Source: VGJW01 sp035285595 (lineage in GTDB: Bacteria > Cyanobacteriota > Sericytochromatia > S15B-MN24 > VGJW01). Taken from it: a stretch of 64,000 nt of DNA. The notes under the pieces are model-generated. The model saw nothing but the letters and a program-made list of their open reading frames with translations. It had not been told where the DNA came from and searched no databases. A program made the position numbers and the translations under genes. The stretch spans positions 39,119 to 103,118 of the forward strand of contig JAYKGV010000043.1 of NCBI GenBank assembly GCA_035285595.1, written 5' to 3'. Positions 8,289 through 17,606 of the stretch are shown in pieces; positions within the stretch are counted from its first letter, which is position 1, and each line of letters begins with the position of its first letter.

Positions 8289-9676
8289 GTCCCCCAGCCT
8301 CCCCCTACCGGGTGCCGCGGGACTTGCTCGAACGCTACGCCCAGTCCGGTCCACGCTACACCAGCTATCCGACGGCTCCTGAGTGGTCTTCGGACTTCGG
8401 CCCCGACGGTGCCCGCGAGGCGCTGGCGCGCAATAGCGTGGAACGTGCGGGAGTGCCGCTGTCGTTGTACGTGCATATCCCGTTCTGCGAGAAGCTGTGT
8501 TTCTATTGCGGCTGCAACATCCAGCTCAACAAAGACCGGGAGCGGGTGAAGAGTTACCTGGATGCCGTGGAACGCGAGGTTGAGGCGGTGGCAGCCCAGG
8601 TCGATACCGCGCGTCCCGTGGTGCAACTGCACTGGGGTGGAGGGACCCCCACCCATCTGCTGCCCGAAGAGATTGAACGCCTGCATGGCATGCTCTTCCG
8701 GCATTTCCGGCTGGCCGAAGGTGCCGAGGTTTCCCTCGAGGTCCATCCCAACGTCACGACGTCCGCGCAAGTGGAGACTCTGGCCCGGCTGGGTTTCAAC
8801 CGGATCAGCATGGGCGTGCAGGATTTCGATCCCGTGGTGCAGAAGGCGGTCAATCGCCTGCAGTCCTTCGAGCTGACCCGAGATTTGGTGGAGCTTTGTC
8901 GTGCGCAAGGTTTCATCAGCGTCAATCTGGATCTGATGTACGGCTTGCCGGAACAGACTTGGGACGGGTTCGTCCGAACACTGGACCAGGTGCTGACCAT
9001 CGCCCCTGATCGATTGGCGCTATTCCACTACGCCCATCTGCCATCGGTCTTTTCCCACCAGCGCAACCTCAAGAACCTGCCGGATTCCGATCTCAAGCTG
9101 AGGCTCTTCGAGCGGGCCATCGATACTTTTGTGGCCGAGGGCATGACCTACATCGGCATGGATCACTTCGCCCGTCCGGACAATGAACTTTCCCGCGCCC
9201 GCGAGGACGGATCGCTCCGCCGAAACTTCATGGGCTACACCACGTGTGCCGACAGTGATCTGCTGTCCTTCGGCATGTCGGCCATCAGCGACCTCGAGGG
9301 TGCTTACTATCAGAACCAGCGCACCCTTTCCGACTACATGCAAGCCATGACGGCAGGGACCTCCCCGGCCGCCAAGGGCATGCATCTATCGGCGGATGAC
9401 CGTTTGCGGCGCGATGTCATCAACACGATCATCGGGCACGGACGCTTGGACAAGGCCCGGATTGAGGCACGGCATGGCATTCGATTCCATGAGGCCTTTG
9501 CGCTGGAGTGGGAGGAGCTGGCGGTGCACGAGGCGGACGGCCTGGTCCGTCGCCGCGCGGAAGCTCTCGAGGTCACGCCGGTGGGTCAGATGTTGATCCG
9601 CAACATCTGCATGGTCTTCGATGCCTACCTGCGACGGGCCCCCGAGCGCGGCCGCATCTTTTCGAAGACGCTTTGA
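8285..9676 (+). CDS. hemN: Oxygen-independent coproporphyrinogen III dehydrogenase (radical SAM)
   Basis: HemN decarboxylates the two propionates of coproporphyrinogen III to protoporphyrinogen IX without oxygen. The radical SAM cluster motif CEKLCFYCGCN (CxxxCxxC followed by a further Cys, as in true HemN) follows YVHIPF, and the N-terminal GPRYTSYPTAPEW region is diagnostic for HemN rather than HemW. Length 463 residues is standard. The start is GTG at 8285, inside the hemE stop. Use of the oxygen-independent enzyme suits a facultative or microaerobic lifestyle, alongside the succinate dehydrogenase at 60-64 kb. Confidence 0.95.
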   Translation: MSPPASPYRVPRDLLERYAQSGPRYTSYPTAPEWSSDFGPDGAREALARNSVERAGVPLSLYVHIPFCEKLCFYCGCNIQLNKDRERVKSYLDAVEREVEAVAAQVDTARPVVQLHWGGGTPTHLLPEEIERLHGMLFRHFRLAEGAEVSLEVHPNVTTSAQVETLARLGFNRISMGVQDFDPVVQKAVNRLQSFELTRDLVELCRAQGFISVNLDLMYGLPEQTWDGFVRTLDQVLTIAPDRLALFHYAHLPSVFSHQRNLKNLPDSDLKLRLFERAIDTFVAEGMTYIGMDHFARPDNELSRAREDGSLRRNFMGYTTCADSDLLSFGMSAISDLEGAYYQNQRTLSDYMQAMTAGTSPAAKGMHLSADDRLRRDVINTIIGHGRLDKARIEARHGIRFHEAFALEWEELAVHEADGLVRRRAEALEVTPVGQMLIRNICMVFDAYLRRAPERGRIFSKTL

Positions 9677-9770
9677 TCCGTTAACCCGCGTCAATTGTTC
9701 TCCAAGCCTTCTTGAAGAGCTGCCAGCCTATGGGATCTGGCGTGGATAGTTCTCGTGAGGAGACCTGTCC

Positions 9771-10940
9771 ATGAGCGTCAATGCCTCGCGTTCGTTAGGG
9801 ACCCAGCCTCTGGGCAGTCAGGCTTTGCCTTCCGGACCCTCGAAGCAGGCAGGGGCCGTCTCCGGTGCAGAGGAGCCTGCTGTTCCCCAGGGCCAGGTGG
9901 ACGCCTACAAGGGGTCAGGTCAGCTCGACGGGGTGCGACCGCCGGAGGTGACGGGTCAGAAGCTGGATCTGAACCTGGCGCGCGTGTTTCGCGGGAAGAT
10001 TCAGGAACTCAAGAACATGTCGCCTGCGGAGCGGGCCAACCTCGCGACGGGAGCGGGTCTTGTCGCAGCCGGTGGCTTGGCGAAGTTGACGGGGAGCGAG
10101 AGGCTTTCCGAGATGGTGGAGGGTGTGGAGGCCTCCAAGGACGGCTTGGACAAGTTGCAGAAACTCTCGAATGTCCGGGCGGACTTCAAGGGCCAGCTGG
10201 TCGCCTGGCGTGAGGCCAAGGCCAACGGTCGTCCGCTGGAGATGCGGAGGTTTGAACCCAGGCCCCTCGATCGCATGGCGAAATTGGGTGCGGCCGTGGA
10301 CGTGGCCAAGGGTGCCATGGCGGCGGTCAGCATCTCGAAGACCTTGACTGGAGTTGCGAAAGATCCTCACCTCCTCAAGGATCCTGCCGTGGTCAAGTCC
10401 TTGGGGCGAGATGCCATGGGAGTCCTCAACGCCGCCGGGGGAGTGGCCCGGTTGGCTGGCAAGTCAGGCCTCGCCGCCAAGCTCAATCCGGTTACCGGGA
10501 TCGCATCCGGAGCCTTCGGGGTCGCCGGTGCTGCCACGGATATCGCCAAGCGGGGCCTCAACTGGAAGAACGGCACCGAGCTTGCCAGCCAAGCTCTCAA
10601 CCTGGCGGGTAACGTTGCGATGGTCGTCCCCGGTGGCCAAGTGGTCGGTGCGGGCCTCAAGATGGCTTCATTGGGCGTGGATCTCATCCGCCATGGGGTG
10701 GCCAACCGCGAAAAGATTGCCGCAGGTGCGCGGGCGACCCTTCGCATGGGGGCTGACGCAGCCAGGACTGCCGCGCGGTTCTTCCGTGAACCGGGCAAGA
10801 CCAGCCGTGAGGTGGCCCAAGCGGCGGCCCGTAACGTGGATCAGGCAGCCGATAGGGTTCGGGATGCCGTGGGCGACGGAGCACGGCAGGTCGGTAAGGC
10901 CTTTGGGGGCGTGAAGAAATTCCTCGGCTGGGGAAGTTGA
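9771..10940 (+). CDS. Hypothetical protein with long Gly/Ala-rich helical segments
   Basis: A 389-residue protein not recognised. It begins at ATG 9771 after an AGGAG element. Residues 1-55 are Ser/Gly/Gln/Pro-rich and probably disordered. The middle (about 95-320) contains several Gly/Ala-rich amphipathic or weakly hydrophobic helices such as LATGAGLVAAGGLAKL and GIASGAFGVAGAATDIA, interrupted by charged stretches. The C-terminal 70 residues are a basic helical region (ARATLRMGADAARTAARFFR). There is no signal peptide. Such glycine-zipper-like helices occur in membrane-inserting toxins and secreted effectors, but also in scaffold proteins; no function is assigned. It is 94 bases after hemN and may be transcribed separately. 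Confidence 0.65.
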   Translation: MSVNASRSLGTQPLGSQALPSGPSKQAGAVSGAEEPAVPQGQVDAYKGSGQLDGVRPPEVTGQKLDLNLARVFRGKIQELKNMSPAERANLATGAGLVAAGGLAKLTGSERLSEMVEGVEASKDGLDKLQKLSNVRADFKGQLVAWREAKANGRPLEMRRFEPRPLDRMAKLGAAVDVAKGAMAAVSISKTLTGVAKDPHLLKDPAVVKSLGRDAMGVLNAAGGVARLAGKSGLAAKLNPVTGIASGAFGVAGAATDIAKRGLNWKNGTELASQALNLAGNVAMVVPGGQVVGAGLKMASLGVDLIRHGVANREKIAAGARATLRMGADAARTAARFFREPGKTSREVAQAAARNVDQAADRVRDAVGDGARQVGKAFGGVKKFLGWGS

Positions 10941-10997
10941 TCGACGCGGTACTCGGCTCCTGAAGGGAGGGTGCCTGCGGGAGCTCGCCCCTAAGGG

Positions 10998-11309
10998 TCA
11001 GGCGTTTCCATGCTGCGATCGCTGGGATTGGGTGGACAGCGGCGTCATTTCCGTCGTGACGTCGGCGGGCCATTCATCCGCCAGGATGCCCAGTCCCTCA
11101 TCCAGCATCAGGGCTGCCGCCTCGGTCAGGACTTGTCCGATGGCGATGACGTCCTCCATCGTGTAGACGGCCTTGCGGGGCCAGCCCAGGACCTCGAGAC
11201 AGGATTCGAGGATGGGCAGAGCCATCTCGTCCGGTACCCGTTGGGCGAGCATCTGCAGCAGGCTGGGTTCCGAGAGAGTGGCCCCGGCTGCGAAATCGGA
11301 AGTACCCAC
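10998..11309 (-). CDS. Small hypothetical protein
   Basis: A short acidic protein of unknown function following the NHL lipoprotein gene on the same strand. The frame is open from ATG 11357, which would overlap the upstream gene by 44 bases; GTG 11309, just after the upstream stop, or ATG 11255 are alternatives, and 11309 is used here. The conserved-looking core is helical (MALPILESCLEVLGWPRKAV, then two more helices rich in Ala/Leu/Glu), ending in a Ser/Thr/Gln tail. No signal peptide or motif is evident in the core. Likely cotranscribed with the upstream lipoprotein gene. Confidence 0.5.
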   Translation of the reverse strand: MGTSDFAAGATLSEPSLLQMLAQRVPDEMALPILESCLEVLGWPRKAVYTMEDVIAIGQVLTEAAALMLDEGLGILADEWPADVTTEMTPLSTQSQRSQHGNA

Positions 11310-11313
11310 GTCT

Positions 11314-13302
11314 TCAGAGGCCCCATTGGACGAAGAAGCGCAACAGCCGGTGTCCACGGGCTTCCGAGGTCAGCAGGCTGCCGTCCGGAAGCATCGTCAG
11401 GTCGAAAGGCTGGTTGATGGCCATCAAGCGCGCGTCGTGATCGCTGCGGACGCCACCGGTCTCGGTGCCTGCCACGGTACGGATGATGCCATTCGTATCG
11501 ATGCGGCGGATGAGATTGGCTGACCGCATGGTGACGTAGACCTGGCCTTCCTTGTCGACGGCCAGACCGAAGGGGCGGCCGAGATACGCCGACGTCGCCT
11601 CTCCGCCGTCACCGTAGTCCGGGTTCGTGCCGGCCGCAGGGCGGGTGCCTCCCCCGGCAAAGGTGGTCAGGGTCCCGTCCGGCGAGATGGCCCGAATGCG
11701 ATCGTTGTCGGCCTCGCAGAACAACACGCGGCCGTCGGGATGAAGAGCAACCGCCTGGGGATAGCCGATGGGTGCGTTCAGGGCAGGTCTCGGATCGTCT
11801 CCGGCAAAGCCAGTGATGCCGTCCTTGCCTGCGATCGTGTGAACGTGGCCAGCTTGCATGGCGACGCCGTAGAACGTGCCGGTCCGGGCCGCCAGCACGC
11901 GAATACGGTGACGAACCGACGCGGTGGGTTCGCTTTCCCTGCCTTTCTCGGGCCATCCCCAGCTGTCCGAGAACACCAGATGGCCGTGGCGGTCGAAGGC
12001 CATCCCGCGCACGCCCGTCACGCGGGCTTCGAGAGCGGGCACTCCTTCGCCGCCGGCCTGGGCGGCCTCGTCACGTTCGAAGCCGTTGTCGCACTGTGAG
12101 GCCCCTTCGCGGCAATTCGGTTTTCCGACAATGGTATAGACGTTGCCCACTTCGTACATATCCCGGCCGAAGGTCAGCGCGGGCTTGAGGCAGATGGCAC
12201 GGATCCGCATGTTGAAGACGTCGGCCACGTACAGGTTGCCATCCGGACCGAGTGTCAGCGTCCGCGGCCAATTGAAGTACGACGAGGTGGCCCGCGGGTT
12301 CGGGCCGGGGAAGCCTGGGCGACCGACATCGGCCACTGCGACCCCTCCTAGAATGCGGACCTTTCCACCCGGTGCGATATGACGGATGAGATGGCCGCCT
12401 TCTTCCGCCACATAGACATTGCCCTCGGCATCCGCCACGATCCCCTTGGGCACCGACAGGCCCGCCTGCAGTGCAGGGGTGCCGTCACGCACGGTGGAGT
12501 AGGGATCGCCTGTGCCGGCGAAGGTCACGCCGGCCACGATCCTGCGGTCGAGCATCTCCTTCCACGCTCCCCCCAGCCCGAAGAGGTCTTGGCCGATCGC
12601 CAGGGCGTATTGGCGGTTCATTTCGGGAATGTCCCCGATCCGCAGGCTGGGTACGGGCATGCGACCGGCTTCCAGGAGTTGCTCCGTGCGGCTGATGAGG
12701 TCCGGCACCCGGCCGAGGTCGAAGGAGGCGATGGAACTCTTGTCGCCCGGGGCTTGAGCGCGCAGGTACTCCGTGACGAGCGTGGTCGCCACCGACACAT
12801 CGACTCTGTTGCCGCTGGGACCGGGCTTGGTGTAGCCCACGAGGCGACGGTCGCCCGGCAGCACCACGCTGACGATGACCGGCGTGTTCTGCGGGATGTT
12901 CCGCTCGATGATGTAACGCCCCACGTTGTCCGTCACCGAGGAGACGGGGCGATTGTTGTCGTCACGGAAGAAGTCGCCGCTGGGCGTCGTCAGGTAGACG
13001 ACCTGACCGGGGAGGAACTCTTCGCCCGGACGGCGCAGGGCCAGGCTGGCCCGTCTGGCGAGGCCCGCGCTGCCGTTGGCGATGAGTCCGGCGCTGCCGT
13101 TGGCGATCAGCCCGGCACTGCCGTTGGCGATCAGCCCGGGTGGGCCTGAGACCTGTCCCTCGATGAAAGCAAGGCTTCTGGGCGCGATGGCGGCATTGGT
13201 GACCTGGCCGCCAGGGCTCGTCGCCCTTAGTTCGCTGCAGCCTACCGCCATGGCAGCAAGCACCAGCAACAAGCTACCTGCGGCCAGGGGGCGGGCGTTC
13301 AT
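11314..13302 (-). CDS. NHL-repeat beta-propeller lipoprotein with octapeptide repeats
   Basis: A 662-residue predicted lipoprotein: basic start, hydrophobic stretch LLLVLAAMAVGC with a lipobox cysteine at residue 22. Residues about 55-78 are three perfect copies of GLIANGSA followed by GLARR. They sit at the edge of a small beta domain with carboxypeptidase-regulatory-like spacing (GQVVYLTTPSGDFF...TDNVGRYIIE). From about residue 260 onward there are at least five NHL-type blades with recurring G[IL]vvDaeGNvYVAeegghLIR, GPDGNLYVADVFNMRIR and HPDGRVLFCEADNDRIRAI patterns, so a six-bladed propeller exposed at the cell surface or periplasm is expected. Ligand unknown. It is downstream of proS but separated by 63 bases and unrelated in function. 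Confidence 0.85.
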   Translation of the reverse strand: MNARPLAAGSLLLVLAAMAVGCSELRATSPGGQVTNAAIAPRSLAFIEGQVSGPPGLIANGSAGLIANGSAGLIANGSAGLARRASLALRRPGEEFLPGQVVYLTTPSGDFFRDDNNRPVSSVTDNVGRYIIERNIPQNTPVIVSVVLPGDRRLVGYTKPGPSGNRVDVSVATTLVTEYLRAQAPGDKSSIASFDLGRVPDLISRTEQLLEAGRMPVPSLRIGDIPEMNRQYALAIGQDLFGLGGAWKEMLDRRIVAGVTFAGTGDPYSTVRDGTPALQAGLSVPKGIVADAEGNVYVAEEGGHLIRHIAPGGKVRILGGVAVADVGRPGFPGPNPRATSSYFNWPRTLTLGPDGNLYVADVFNMRIRAICLKPALTFGRDMYEVGNVYTIVGKPNCREGASQCDNGFERDEAAQAGGEGVPALEARVTGVRGMAFDRHGHLVFSDSWGWPEKGRESEPTASVRHRIRVLAARTGTFYGVAMQAGHVHTIAGKDGITGFAGDDPRPALNAPIGYPQAVALHPDGRVLFCEADNDRIRAISPDGTLTTFAGGGTRPAAGTNPDYGDGGEATSAYLGRPFGLAVDKEGQVYVTMRSANLIRRIDTNGIIRTVAGTETGGVRSDHDARLMAINQPFDLTMLPDGSLLTSEARGHRLLRFFVQWGL
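13066..13137 (-). repeat. Three 24-bp tandem repeats encoding GLIANGSA
   Basis: Three in-frame 24-base units (13066-13089, 13090-13113, 13114-13137) encode identical GLIANGSA octapeptides in the NHL lipoprotein. The units differ by only a few synonymous bases, so expansion by slippage or duplication appears recent. Related octapeptides occur in three other lipoprotein genes of the window. Confidence 0.9.
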
Positions 13303-13365
13303 AATTGGGATATACCCACAACCGCCCCCCGTCTTGTCTCCGGCGTTTTCGGCGATGGGATCGCG

Positions 13366-15153
13366 TCAGACGAGGGCAGGCGCCGGAGAAGGAGAGGGCA
13401 GGCCCTCCTGGCCAGCCTGGACCAAGGTGCGGACATGACCCAGGACTTCCTCGAGGGGCAGAGTGGTGACGGCGGTGTCCGTACGGGCTTTGAATTCGAC
13501 CTTGCCTTCCGCGAGGGCCTTGCCCACGGTGATGCGGAAAGGGAAGCCGATGAGATCGGCGTCCTTGAATTTGACGCCTGCTCGCTCGTCGCGGTCATCG
13601 AGTACGGCTTCGAGGCCCAGGGCCGCGGCATCTGCGTAGAGCTGCTCGGCTGCGGACAGGACTGCCTCGTCCTTGGGGTTGGCCGGGATGATGACGAGGT
13701 GATATGGGGCGATGGCGACAGGCCAGGCGATCCCGTTGGCGTCGTGGCAAGCCTCGGCGGCCGCCTGGGCGGTGCGGGTCACGCCAATGCCGTAGCACCC
13801 CATGACAAAGGGCTCCTCGGCACCTTCGGCCGTGGTGAAGGTGGCACCCATGGCCTTGGAGTACTTGGTGCCGAGCTTGAAGGTGTTGCCGACCTCGATG
13901 CCCTTGGTGGCGTGCAACGTGCCACCCGGTGTGCGGGGACAAGGCATGCCGGCCTCGGCCTGCACCAGGTCCGCGAAGGACTCTGGCCGGCATGCGTCCG
14001 ACCACGAGGCGTGGAGGTAATGCCTGTCCTTCTCTCCGGCACCCGTCGAAAAGTCACGCATGGTCTCCACCGAACGGTCGCCGACGAGCAGGACACCCTT
14101 GGGTAGATCGAAGGGTCCCACGAAGCCCGGCACCACGCCCGTGTGGGCGAATACATCCTCGTCGCTGGCCGTGCGCAGCTCGTGGCAGCCGAGGTGGTTC
14201 TGCAGCTTGACGAGGTTGAGCTTGAGATCGCCACGCAGCAAGGCCACGACCGCTTGCTGTCTGGGCTTGCCTTCAGGGCCGTCGAACCACGTGGCCAACG
14301 TGACGACGGTCTTGACGATTTGGTCCACGGGGATGCTCAGCATGGCGGCTTGCTCGGCCACTGTGCGGATACCGGGTGTATGGACTTTTTCGCGAGAAGC
14401 ATCGGTGGGGGTGTAGGACGCAGGCGGCACTCGGGTTTCGGCTCGCTCGACATTGGCTGCATAGTCGCAGGCGTCGCTGTAGAGGATGTCGCATTCGCCC
14501 CCGGGGGTGTCGACGATGACCATGAACTCGTGCGCGGCCGACCCGCCGATGGCTCCGACGTCGGACTCGACGGCCCGCGTCGCCAGGCCGCAACGGGCGA
14601 AGATTCGGGTGTAGGTGCGGCATATGACGTCGTACTCACGCTCGAGATCGGCGGTGTCGACATGGAAACTGTAGGCATCTTTCATCAGAAACTCGCGGCC
14701 TCGCAGCAGCCCGAAGCGCGGTCGGATCTCGTCCCGGAACTTGGTCTGGATCTGGTAGAGGTTCAGCGGCAGCTGGCGGTAGCTGCGGACCTCTTCGCGG
14801 GCGATCGCCGTGACGACTTCCTCGTGGGTGGGGCCCAGCAACTCGTCACGGTCGTGGCGGTTCTTCAGGCGGAACATCTCCTTGCCGTAGGCCCCCCACC
14901 GGCCCGACTGCTGCCAGAGGTCCGCCGGGCACAGAATGGGCATGCGAACTTCTTGCGCACCTGCCCGGTCCATCTCCTCGCGGACGATCTGCGCCACCTT
15001 GCGGACGACCCGTTCCATCAACGGCAGGAAGTTGTACACCCCCGGCGAGACACGGCGGATGAACCCCGCACGCAGCAAAAGCTGATGGCTGGCAATCTCG
15101 GCGTCGCCGGGAACTTCGCGCAGGGTGGGCGCGAGCAGGCGGCTCATCCGCAT
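13366..15153 (-). CDS. proS: Prolyl-tRNA synthetase, bacterial type
   Basis: ProRS charges tRNA-Pro in the cytoplasm. The class II motifs are visible: motif 1 region LLLRAGFIRRVSPGVYNFLP, motif 2 FRDEIRPRFGLLRGREFLMKDAYSF, and motif 3 CYGIGVTRTAQAAAE. Between motifs 2 and 3 lies the roughly 180-residue editing (INS) domain typical of bacterial ProRS, and the C-terminal anticodon-binding domain follows (VAIAPYHLVIIPANPKD...). ATG 15153 is preferred because GAGGAG precedes it and the 16 residues encoded upstream from ATG 15201 have no ProRS similarity; this gives 595 residues, slightly above the usual 570. It has no obvious operon partner. Confidence 0.95.
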   Translation of the reverse strand: MRMSRLLAPTLREVPGDAEIASHQLLLRAGFIRRVSPGVYNFLPLMERVVRKVAQIVREEMDRAGAQEVRMPILCPADLWQQSGRWGAYGKEMFRLKNRHDRDELLGPTHEEVVTAIAREEVRSYRQLPLNLYQIQTKFRDEIRPRFGLLRGREFLMKDAYSFHVDTADLEREYDVICRTYTRIFARCGLATRAVESDVGAIGGSAAHEFMVIVDTPGGECDILYSDACDYAANVERAETRVPPASYTPTDASREKVHTPGIRTVAEQAAMLSIPVDQIVKTVVTLATWFDGPEGKPRQQAVVALLRGDLKLNLVKLQNHLGCHELRTASDEDVFAHTGVVPGFVGPFDLPKGVLLVGDRSVETMRDFSTGAGEKDRHYLHASWSDACRPESFADLVQAEAGMPCPRTPGGTLHATKGIEVGNTFKLGTKYSKAMGATFTTAEGAEEPFVMGCYGIGVTRTAQAAAEACHDANGIAWPVAIAPYHLVIIPANPKDEAVLSAAEQLYADAAALGLEAVLDDRDERAGVKFKDADLIGFPFRITVGKALAEGKVEFKARTDTAVTTLPLEEVLGHVRTLVQAGQEGLPSPSPAPALV

Positions 15154-15747
15154 CGTGGCGTTCTCCTCAAGGGACGGCGGGCGCTGATGCCCCCGTTCCA
15201 TGCTAGCAGGTGAGGCCCGAGGGTAGGATGCGGGGGACGAACGCGTCGCTTCCCTCCTGGGGGAGCGGTTGCCGGACTTTGAGGCCCTCCGGGTCTTCGG
15301 GGGCAGGGCAAGGGGGAGATGGCCTGCCGGTCACGGGCCCGACCTGGCTGGGTGCGGCTGGCCTTGAGCCTTTGGTCTTGCGGGACTTGACGCCCGAAGC
15401 CGAGCGGTGGCTCGGAGGCTGCGTGGTCTGACGACCTCGACTTCCGGGAAGGCGAGGCGTTCAGGGGGGCCTTTGGTTCCGCTTGGGACAAGGACCGTCG
15501 TCGTGCCGGATGACGTGTAGCTGTCCAAGGCCGCCCGAGCCTCGAGGGCGGTAGGGATGACTGCCTCGGGGGCTCGCCGTTCGGTTGACGCACCTCGGGG
15601 CTTTCGCAACACGCTCGCGCGCACCCGCGGGCGCCTTGACCCTGAAGTCATGCAACAGGTGCGGGACGAGGGGCTGGAGGGTTTCCTGAAATTTGCCGGG
15701 ATGATGGCGGCCGAGGGCGCTGGGGCGCAGTCACCGCAGGGATCGCG
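15154..15747. other. Long spacer upstream of proS, no confident gene
   Basis: These 594 bases lie between the start of proS and the end of the TolB-like lipoprotein gene. Several overlapping frames exist (for example 15331-15651 on the minus strand and 15210-15431 and 15557 onward on the plus strand). The plus-strand pieces LVLRDLTPEAERWLGG and LDPEVMQQVRDEGLEGFLKF look protein-like but lie in different frames, which would fit an eroded gene. None has a ribosome binding site or homology that I can support. Confidence 0.35.
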
Positions 15748-17202
15748 TCAGCGCCAATCCATCGATGCGCCGCCCCGGACCATGTCTCCATTGCCATTGG
15801 TCACCCGGATGATGCCGGGAATCGACACACCGTTCACGGCCACGAGCTGGGGGTTCTGCGGCACCCCGCCCGGTTGTCCCGTGCCGCACTGCAGATTGGG
15901 CAGGATGCGCCTGAGCTGGGTGGCGCCGGGCACGACGTCGGGACCGTTGGTCTGCAGGAAGAAGAGTTCCTGGTTACGCGGGCTCCAGACGGGATTGCTT
16001 TCCTTGTAGTTCTGTTGGTTGTCGGAGACGCCCGCCGTCAGGGCGCAGCCTGCACCTTGCATCTGCGTGACATTCTGGATGACCACCCGCTGGAAGCGCT
16101 TCGCCGTGCTGAGGTCGTTGCCGACCGGACCGTTCTGCGTGAAGGCAATCCACTGGCCGTCCGGGCGCCACCGCGTCTCGAGCGCGTAGTCTCCCGGTTG
16201 GGACAGGTTCGTCAGTTGGGAGACATAGTCCGAGCGCCTGCGATCGAAGGTGCAGAGATTCCATGCCGCCGTCGAGCTGCGGGTGCCGCGGTCGCCGAGC
16301 GCATTGGTCTGGACCGAGACGACGAGCTGGTCGCTGTTGGTTGGATTGACCGAGGGAAAGCGTTCGTCGGCACCGGTGGACGTGAGGCGAATGGGCGCCG
16401 AGCCTTGCTGGTCGGGAATGGCCCGATAGATGTCGTAGCCATTGCCACCCTTGGTGCTGGCGTAGAGCAGCTCGTTGCCCGGGGCGGTCCACGAAGGGTC
16501 GACGTTGACGACGGCGGGTTCGGCGATGACGACGGTGCGCATGTCGCCCGCGGCATCGACGGTCTGGATGCTCGAGCCGCCGATGCTCGTGTATTCCACG
16601 AAGGCAATGCGGCGGCCGTCAGGCGAGATGGCCGGCTGGGTGCCCTTGAGGGCCTGGCCGTTGCGATTGACGAGAGGGCGGATGTTGCGGACCACCTGGC
16701 TGACCTCGTCGACCACGCCGATATAGAGCGGTCCGTTGCAATCGGAAAGGCTGTCCTGGCAAGGCTGTCCCTGGCCGTTGGTGGCGTTGGCCTCGTCTTT
16801 GAAGACCACCGTGCTGCCGTTGAGGTTGATCGTGAGGAGCTGATCGACGACGGCTGTCCCGTCGATGACCCGGATGGTCACGCGGTCTCCGATGACCTGG
16901 TTGCCGGCATTGTCGGGGGCCTGGGCCGTGAAGGGCGCGATGTACCGGAACGTGCGGCTGCGGCTGTTTGCCTGGATGATGCGTCCGCGCGCCGCGGTGG
17001 CCTGATACTGCATCTCGCGGCCCCAGTTGGTGCTGGCCACGACGGTGATGTCGGTCTGGTCGCCGACGTAGAGTTGGTTGTTCTGCGCGGCGACGGAGTT
17101 GATGATGGGGTTGGGCCACCAGCAGCCGGCCACGCCGGCAGAGACGGCCAAGACGAGTGCCAGCATGCCCGGCACGCGGGTCAGCGGGAATCCTTGGGCC
17201 AC
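15748..17202 (-). CDS. TolB-like (PD40) beta-propeller lipoprotein
   Basis: The start is taken as GTG 17202 because AGGAGG lies seven bases upstream; longer open frame to 17277 is not supported. The product of 484 residues has a lipoprotein signal (LALVLAVSAGVAGCWW). Residues about 30-150 are a beta-sandwich-like region (NQLYVGDQTDITVVAS..., VTIRVIDGTAVVDQLL), and from about 185 a propeller built of PD40/WD40-like blades: PAISPDGRRIAFVEYTS, PSWTAPGNELLYASTKGG, TRWRPDGQWIAFTQNG, PVWSPRNQELFFLQTNG. This domain order resembles TolB-associated periplasmic propellers, but no tol/pal genes are nearby. It is 107 bases downstream of the BMC operon and separated from it by a hairpin, so probably a separate transcript. 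Confidence 0.8.
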   Translation of the reverse strand: MAQGFPLTRVPGMLALVLAVSAGVAGCWWPNPIINSVAAQNNQLYVGDQTDITVVASTNWGREMQYQATAARGRIIQANSRSRTFRYIAPFTAQAPDNAGNQVIGDRVTIRVIDGTAVVDQLLTINLNGSTVVFKDEANATNGQGQPCQDSLSDCNGPLYIGVVDEVSQVVRNIRPLVNRNGQALKGTQPAISPDGRRIAFVEYTSIGGSSIQTVDAAGDMRTVVIAEPAVVNVDPSWTAPGNELLYASTKGGNGYDIYRAIPDQQGSAPIRLTSTGADERFPSVNPTNSDQLVVSVQTNALGDRGTRSSTAAWNLCTFDRRRSDYVSQLTNLSQPGDYALETRWRPDGQWIAFTQNGPVGNDLSTAKRFQRVVIQNVTQMQGAGCALTAGVSDNQQNYKESNPVWSPRNQELFFLQTNGPDVVPGATQLRRILPNLQCGTGQPGGVPQNPQLVAVNGVSIPGIIRVTNGNGDMVRGGASMDWR

Positions 17203-17267
17203 GGCACAACCTCCTGAGCGACGCCTGGAGTGCAGGCCGCCTGATCTCCACGTACCCCGACGGTCGC

Positions 17268-17286
17268 CGGCCGTCAAGGACGGCCG
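17268..17286 (-). terminator. Hairpin after the BMC operon
   Basis: A perfect 8-bp stem (CGGCCGTC / GACGGCCG) with a 3-base loop sits 24-42 bases after the last BMC gene. There is no T-tract on the minus strand, so it is at best a weak or Rho-assisted terminator; it could equally act as an RNA 3' end stabiliser. Confidence 0.35.
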
Positions 17287-17309
17287 ACACGTTCCGGGTG
17301 ATGCCGCTC

Positions 17310-17591
17310 TCAGTCCGTGACCGGTCGACCGGCCACGGCGTCCACGAGACCGAGGATCACAGCGTGCACGGGGGCATCGTCCTTTCCGATCGCGAGGCGA
17401 GCGCTGCCACCCTCGCGTGCGACCAGCACCGTTGCACCAGGTCCCGCCTGTACCAGATCGAGCGCCACGAAGGCCGCGCCCCGCGGCGTACCGTCCGGTT
17501 GGACGGGCTGAACCTGCAGCAGCTTGTGTCCTTCGAGATCCGGGTGCTTGAGCGTGGCGACCACGGTTCCGACGACTTTGGCCAGCAACAT
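17310..17591 (-). CDS. BMC-P shell vertex protein (EutN/CcmL family), copy 3
   Basis: A 93-residue BMC-P (Pfam EutN/CcmL) protein that should form pentamers capping the icosahedral vertices of the microcompartment shell. The family hallmark is the start MLLAKVVGTVVATLKHPDLEG followed by a KLLQVQPV strand, and the C-terminal APVHAVILGLVDAV strand. It is the last gene of the operon, 15 bases after the previous BMC-P gene. It differs from the other two copies in its acidic/basic surface residues, so all three may be needed, as in the Haliangium ochraceum shell, which also uses three BMC-P paralogues. Confidence 0.92.
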   Translation of the reverse strand: MLLAKVVGTVVATLKHPDLEGHKLLQVQPVQPDGTPRGAAFVALDLVQAGPGATVLVAREGGSARLAIGKDDAPVHAVILGLVDAVAGRPVTD

Positions 17592-17606
17592 GGGCGAAGG
17601 TCCTTC

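Noticed and set aside
14143..15213. 356-codon plus-strand open frame opposite proS
   Set aside because: It is the antisense shadow of proS; long antisense frames are expected at this GC content and the translation has no domain.
15874..17217. 447-codon plus-strand open frame
   Set aside because: Antisense of the TolB-like propeller gene, which has a signal peptide, ribosome binding site and blade motifs.
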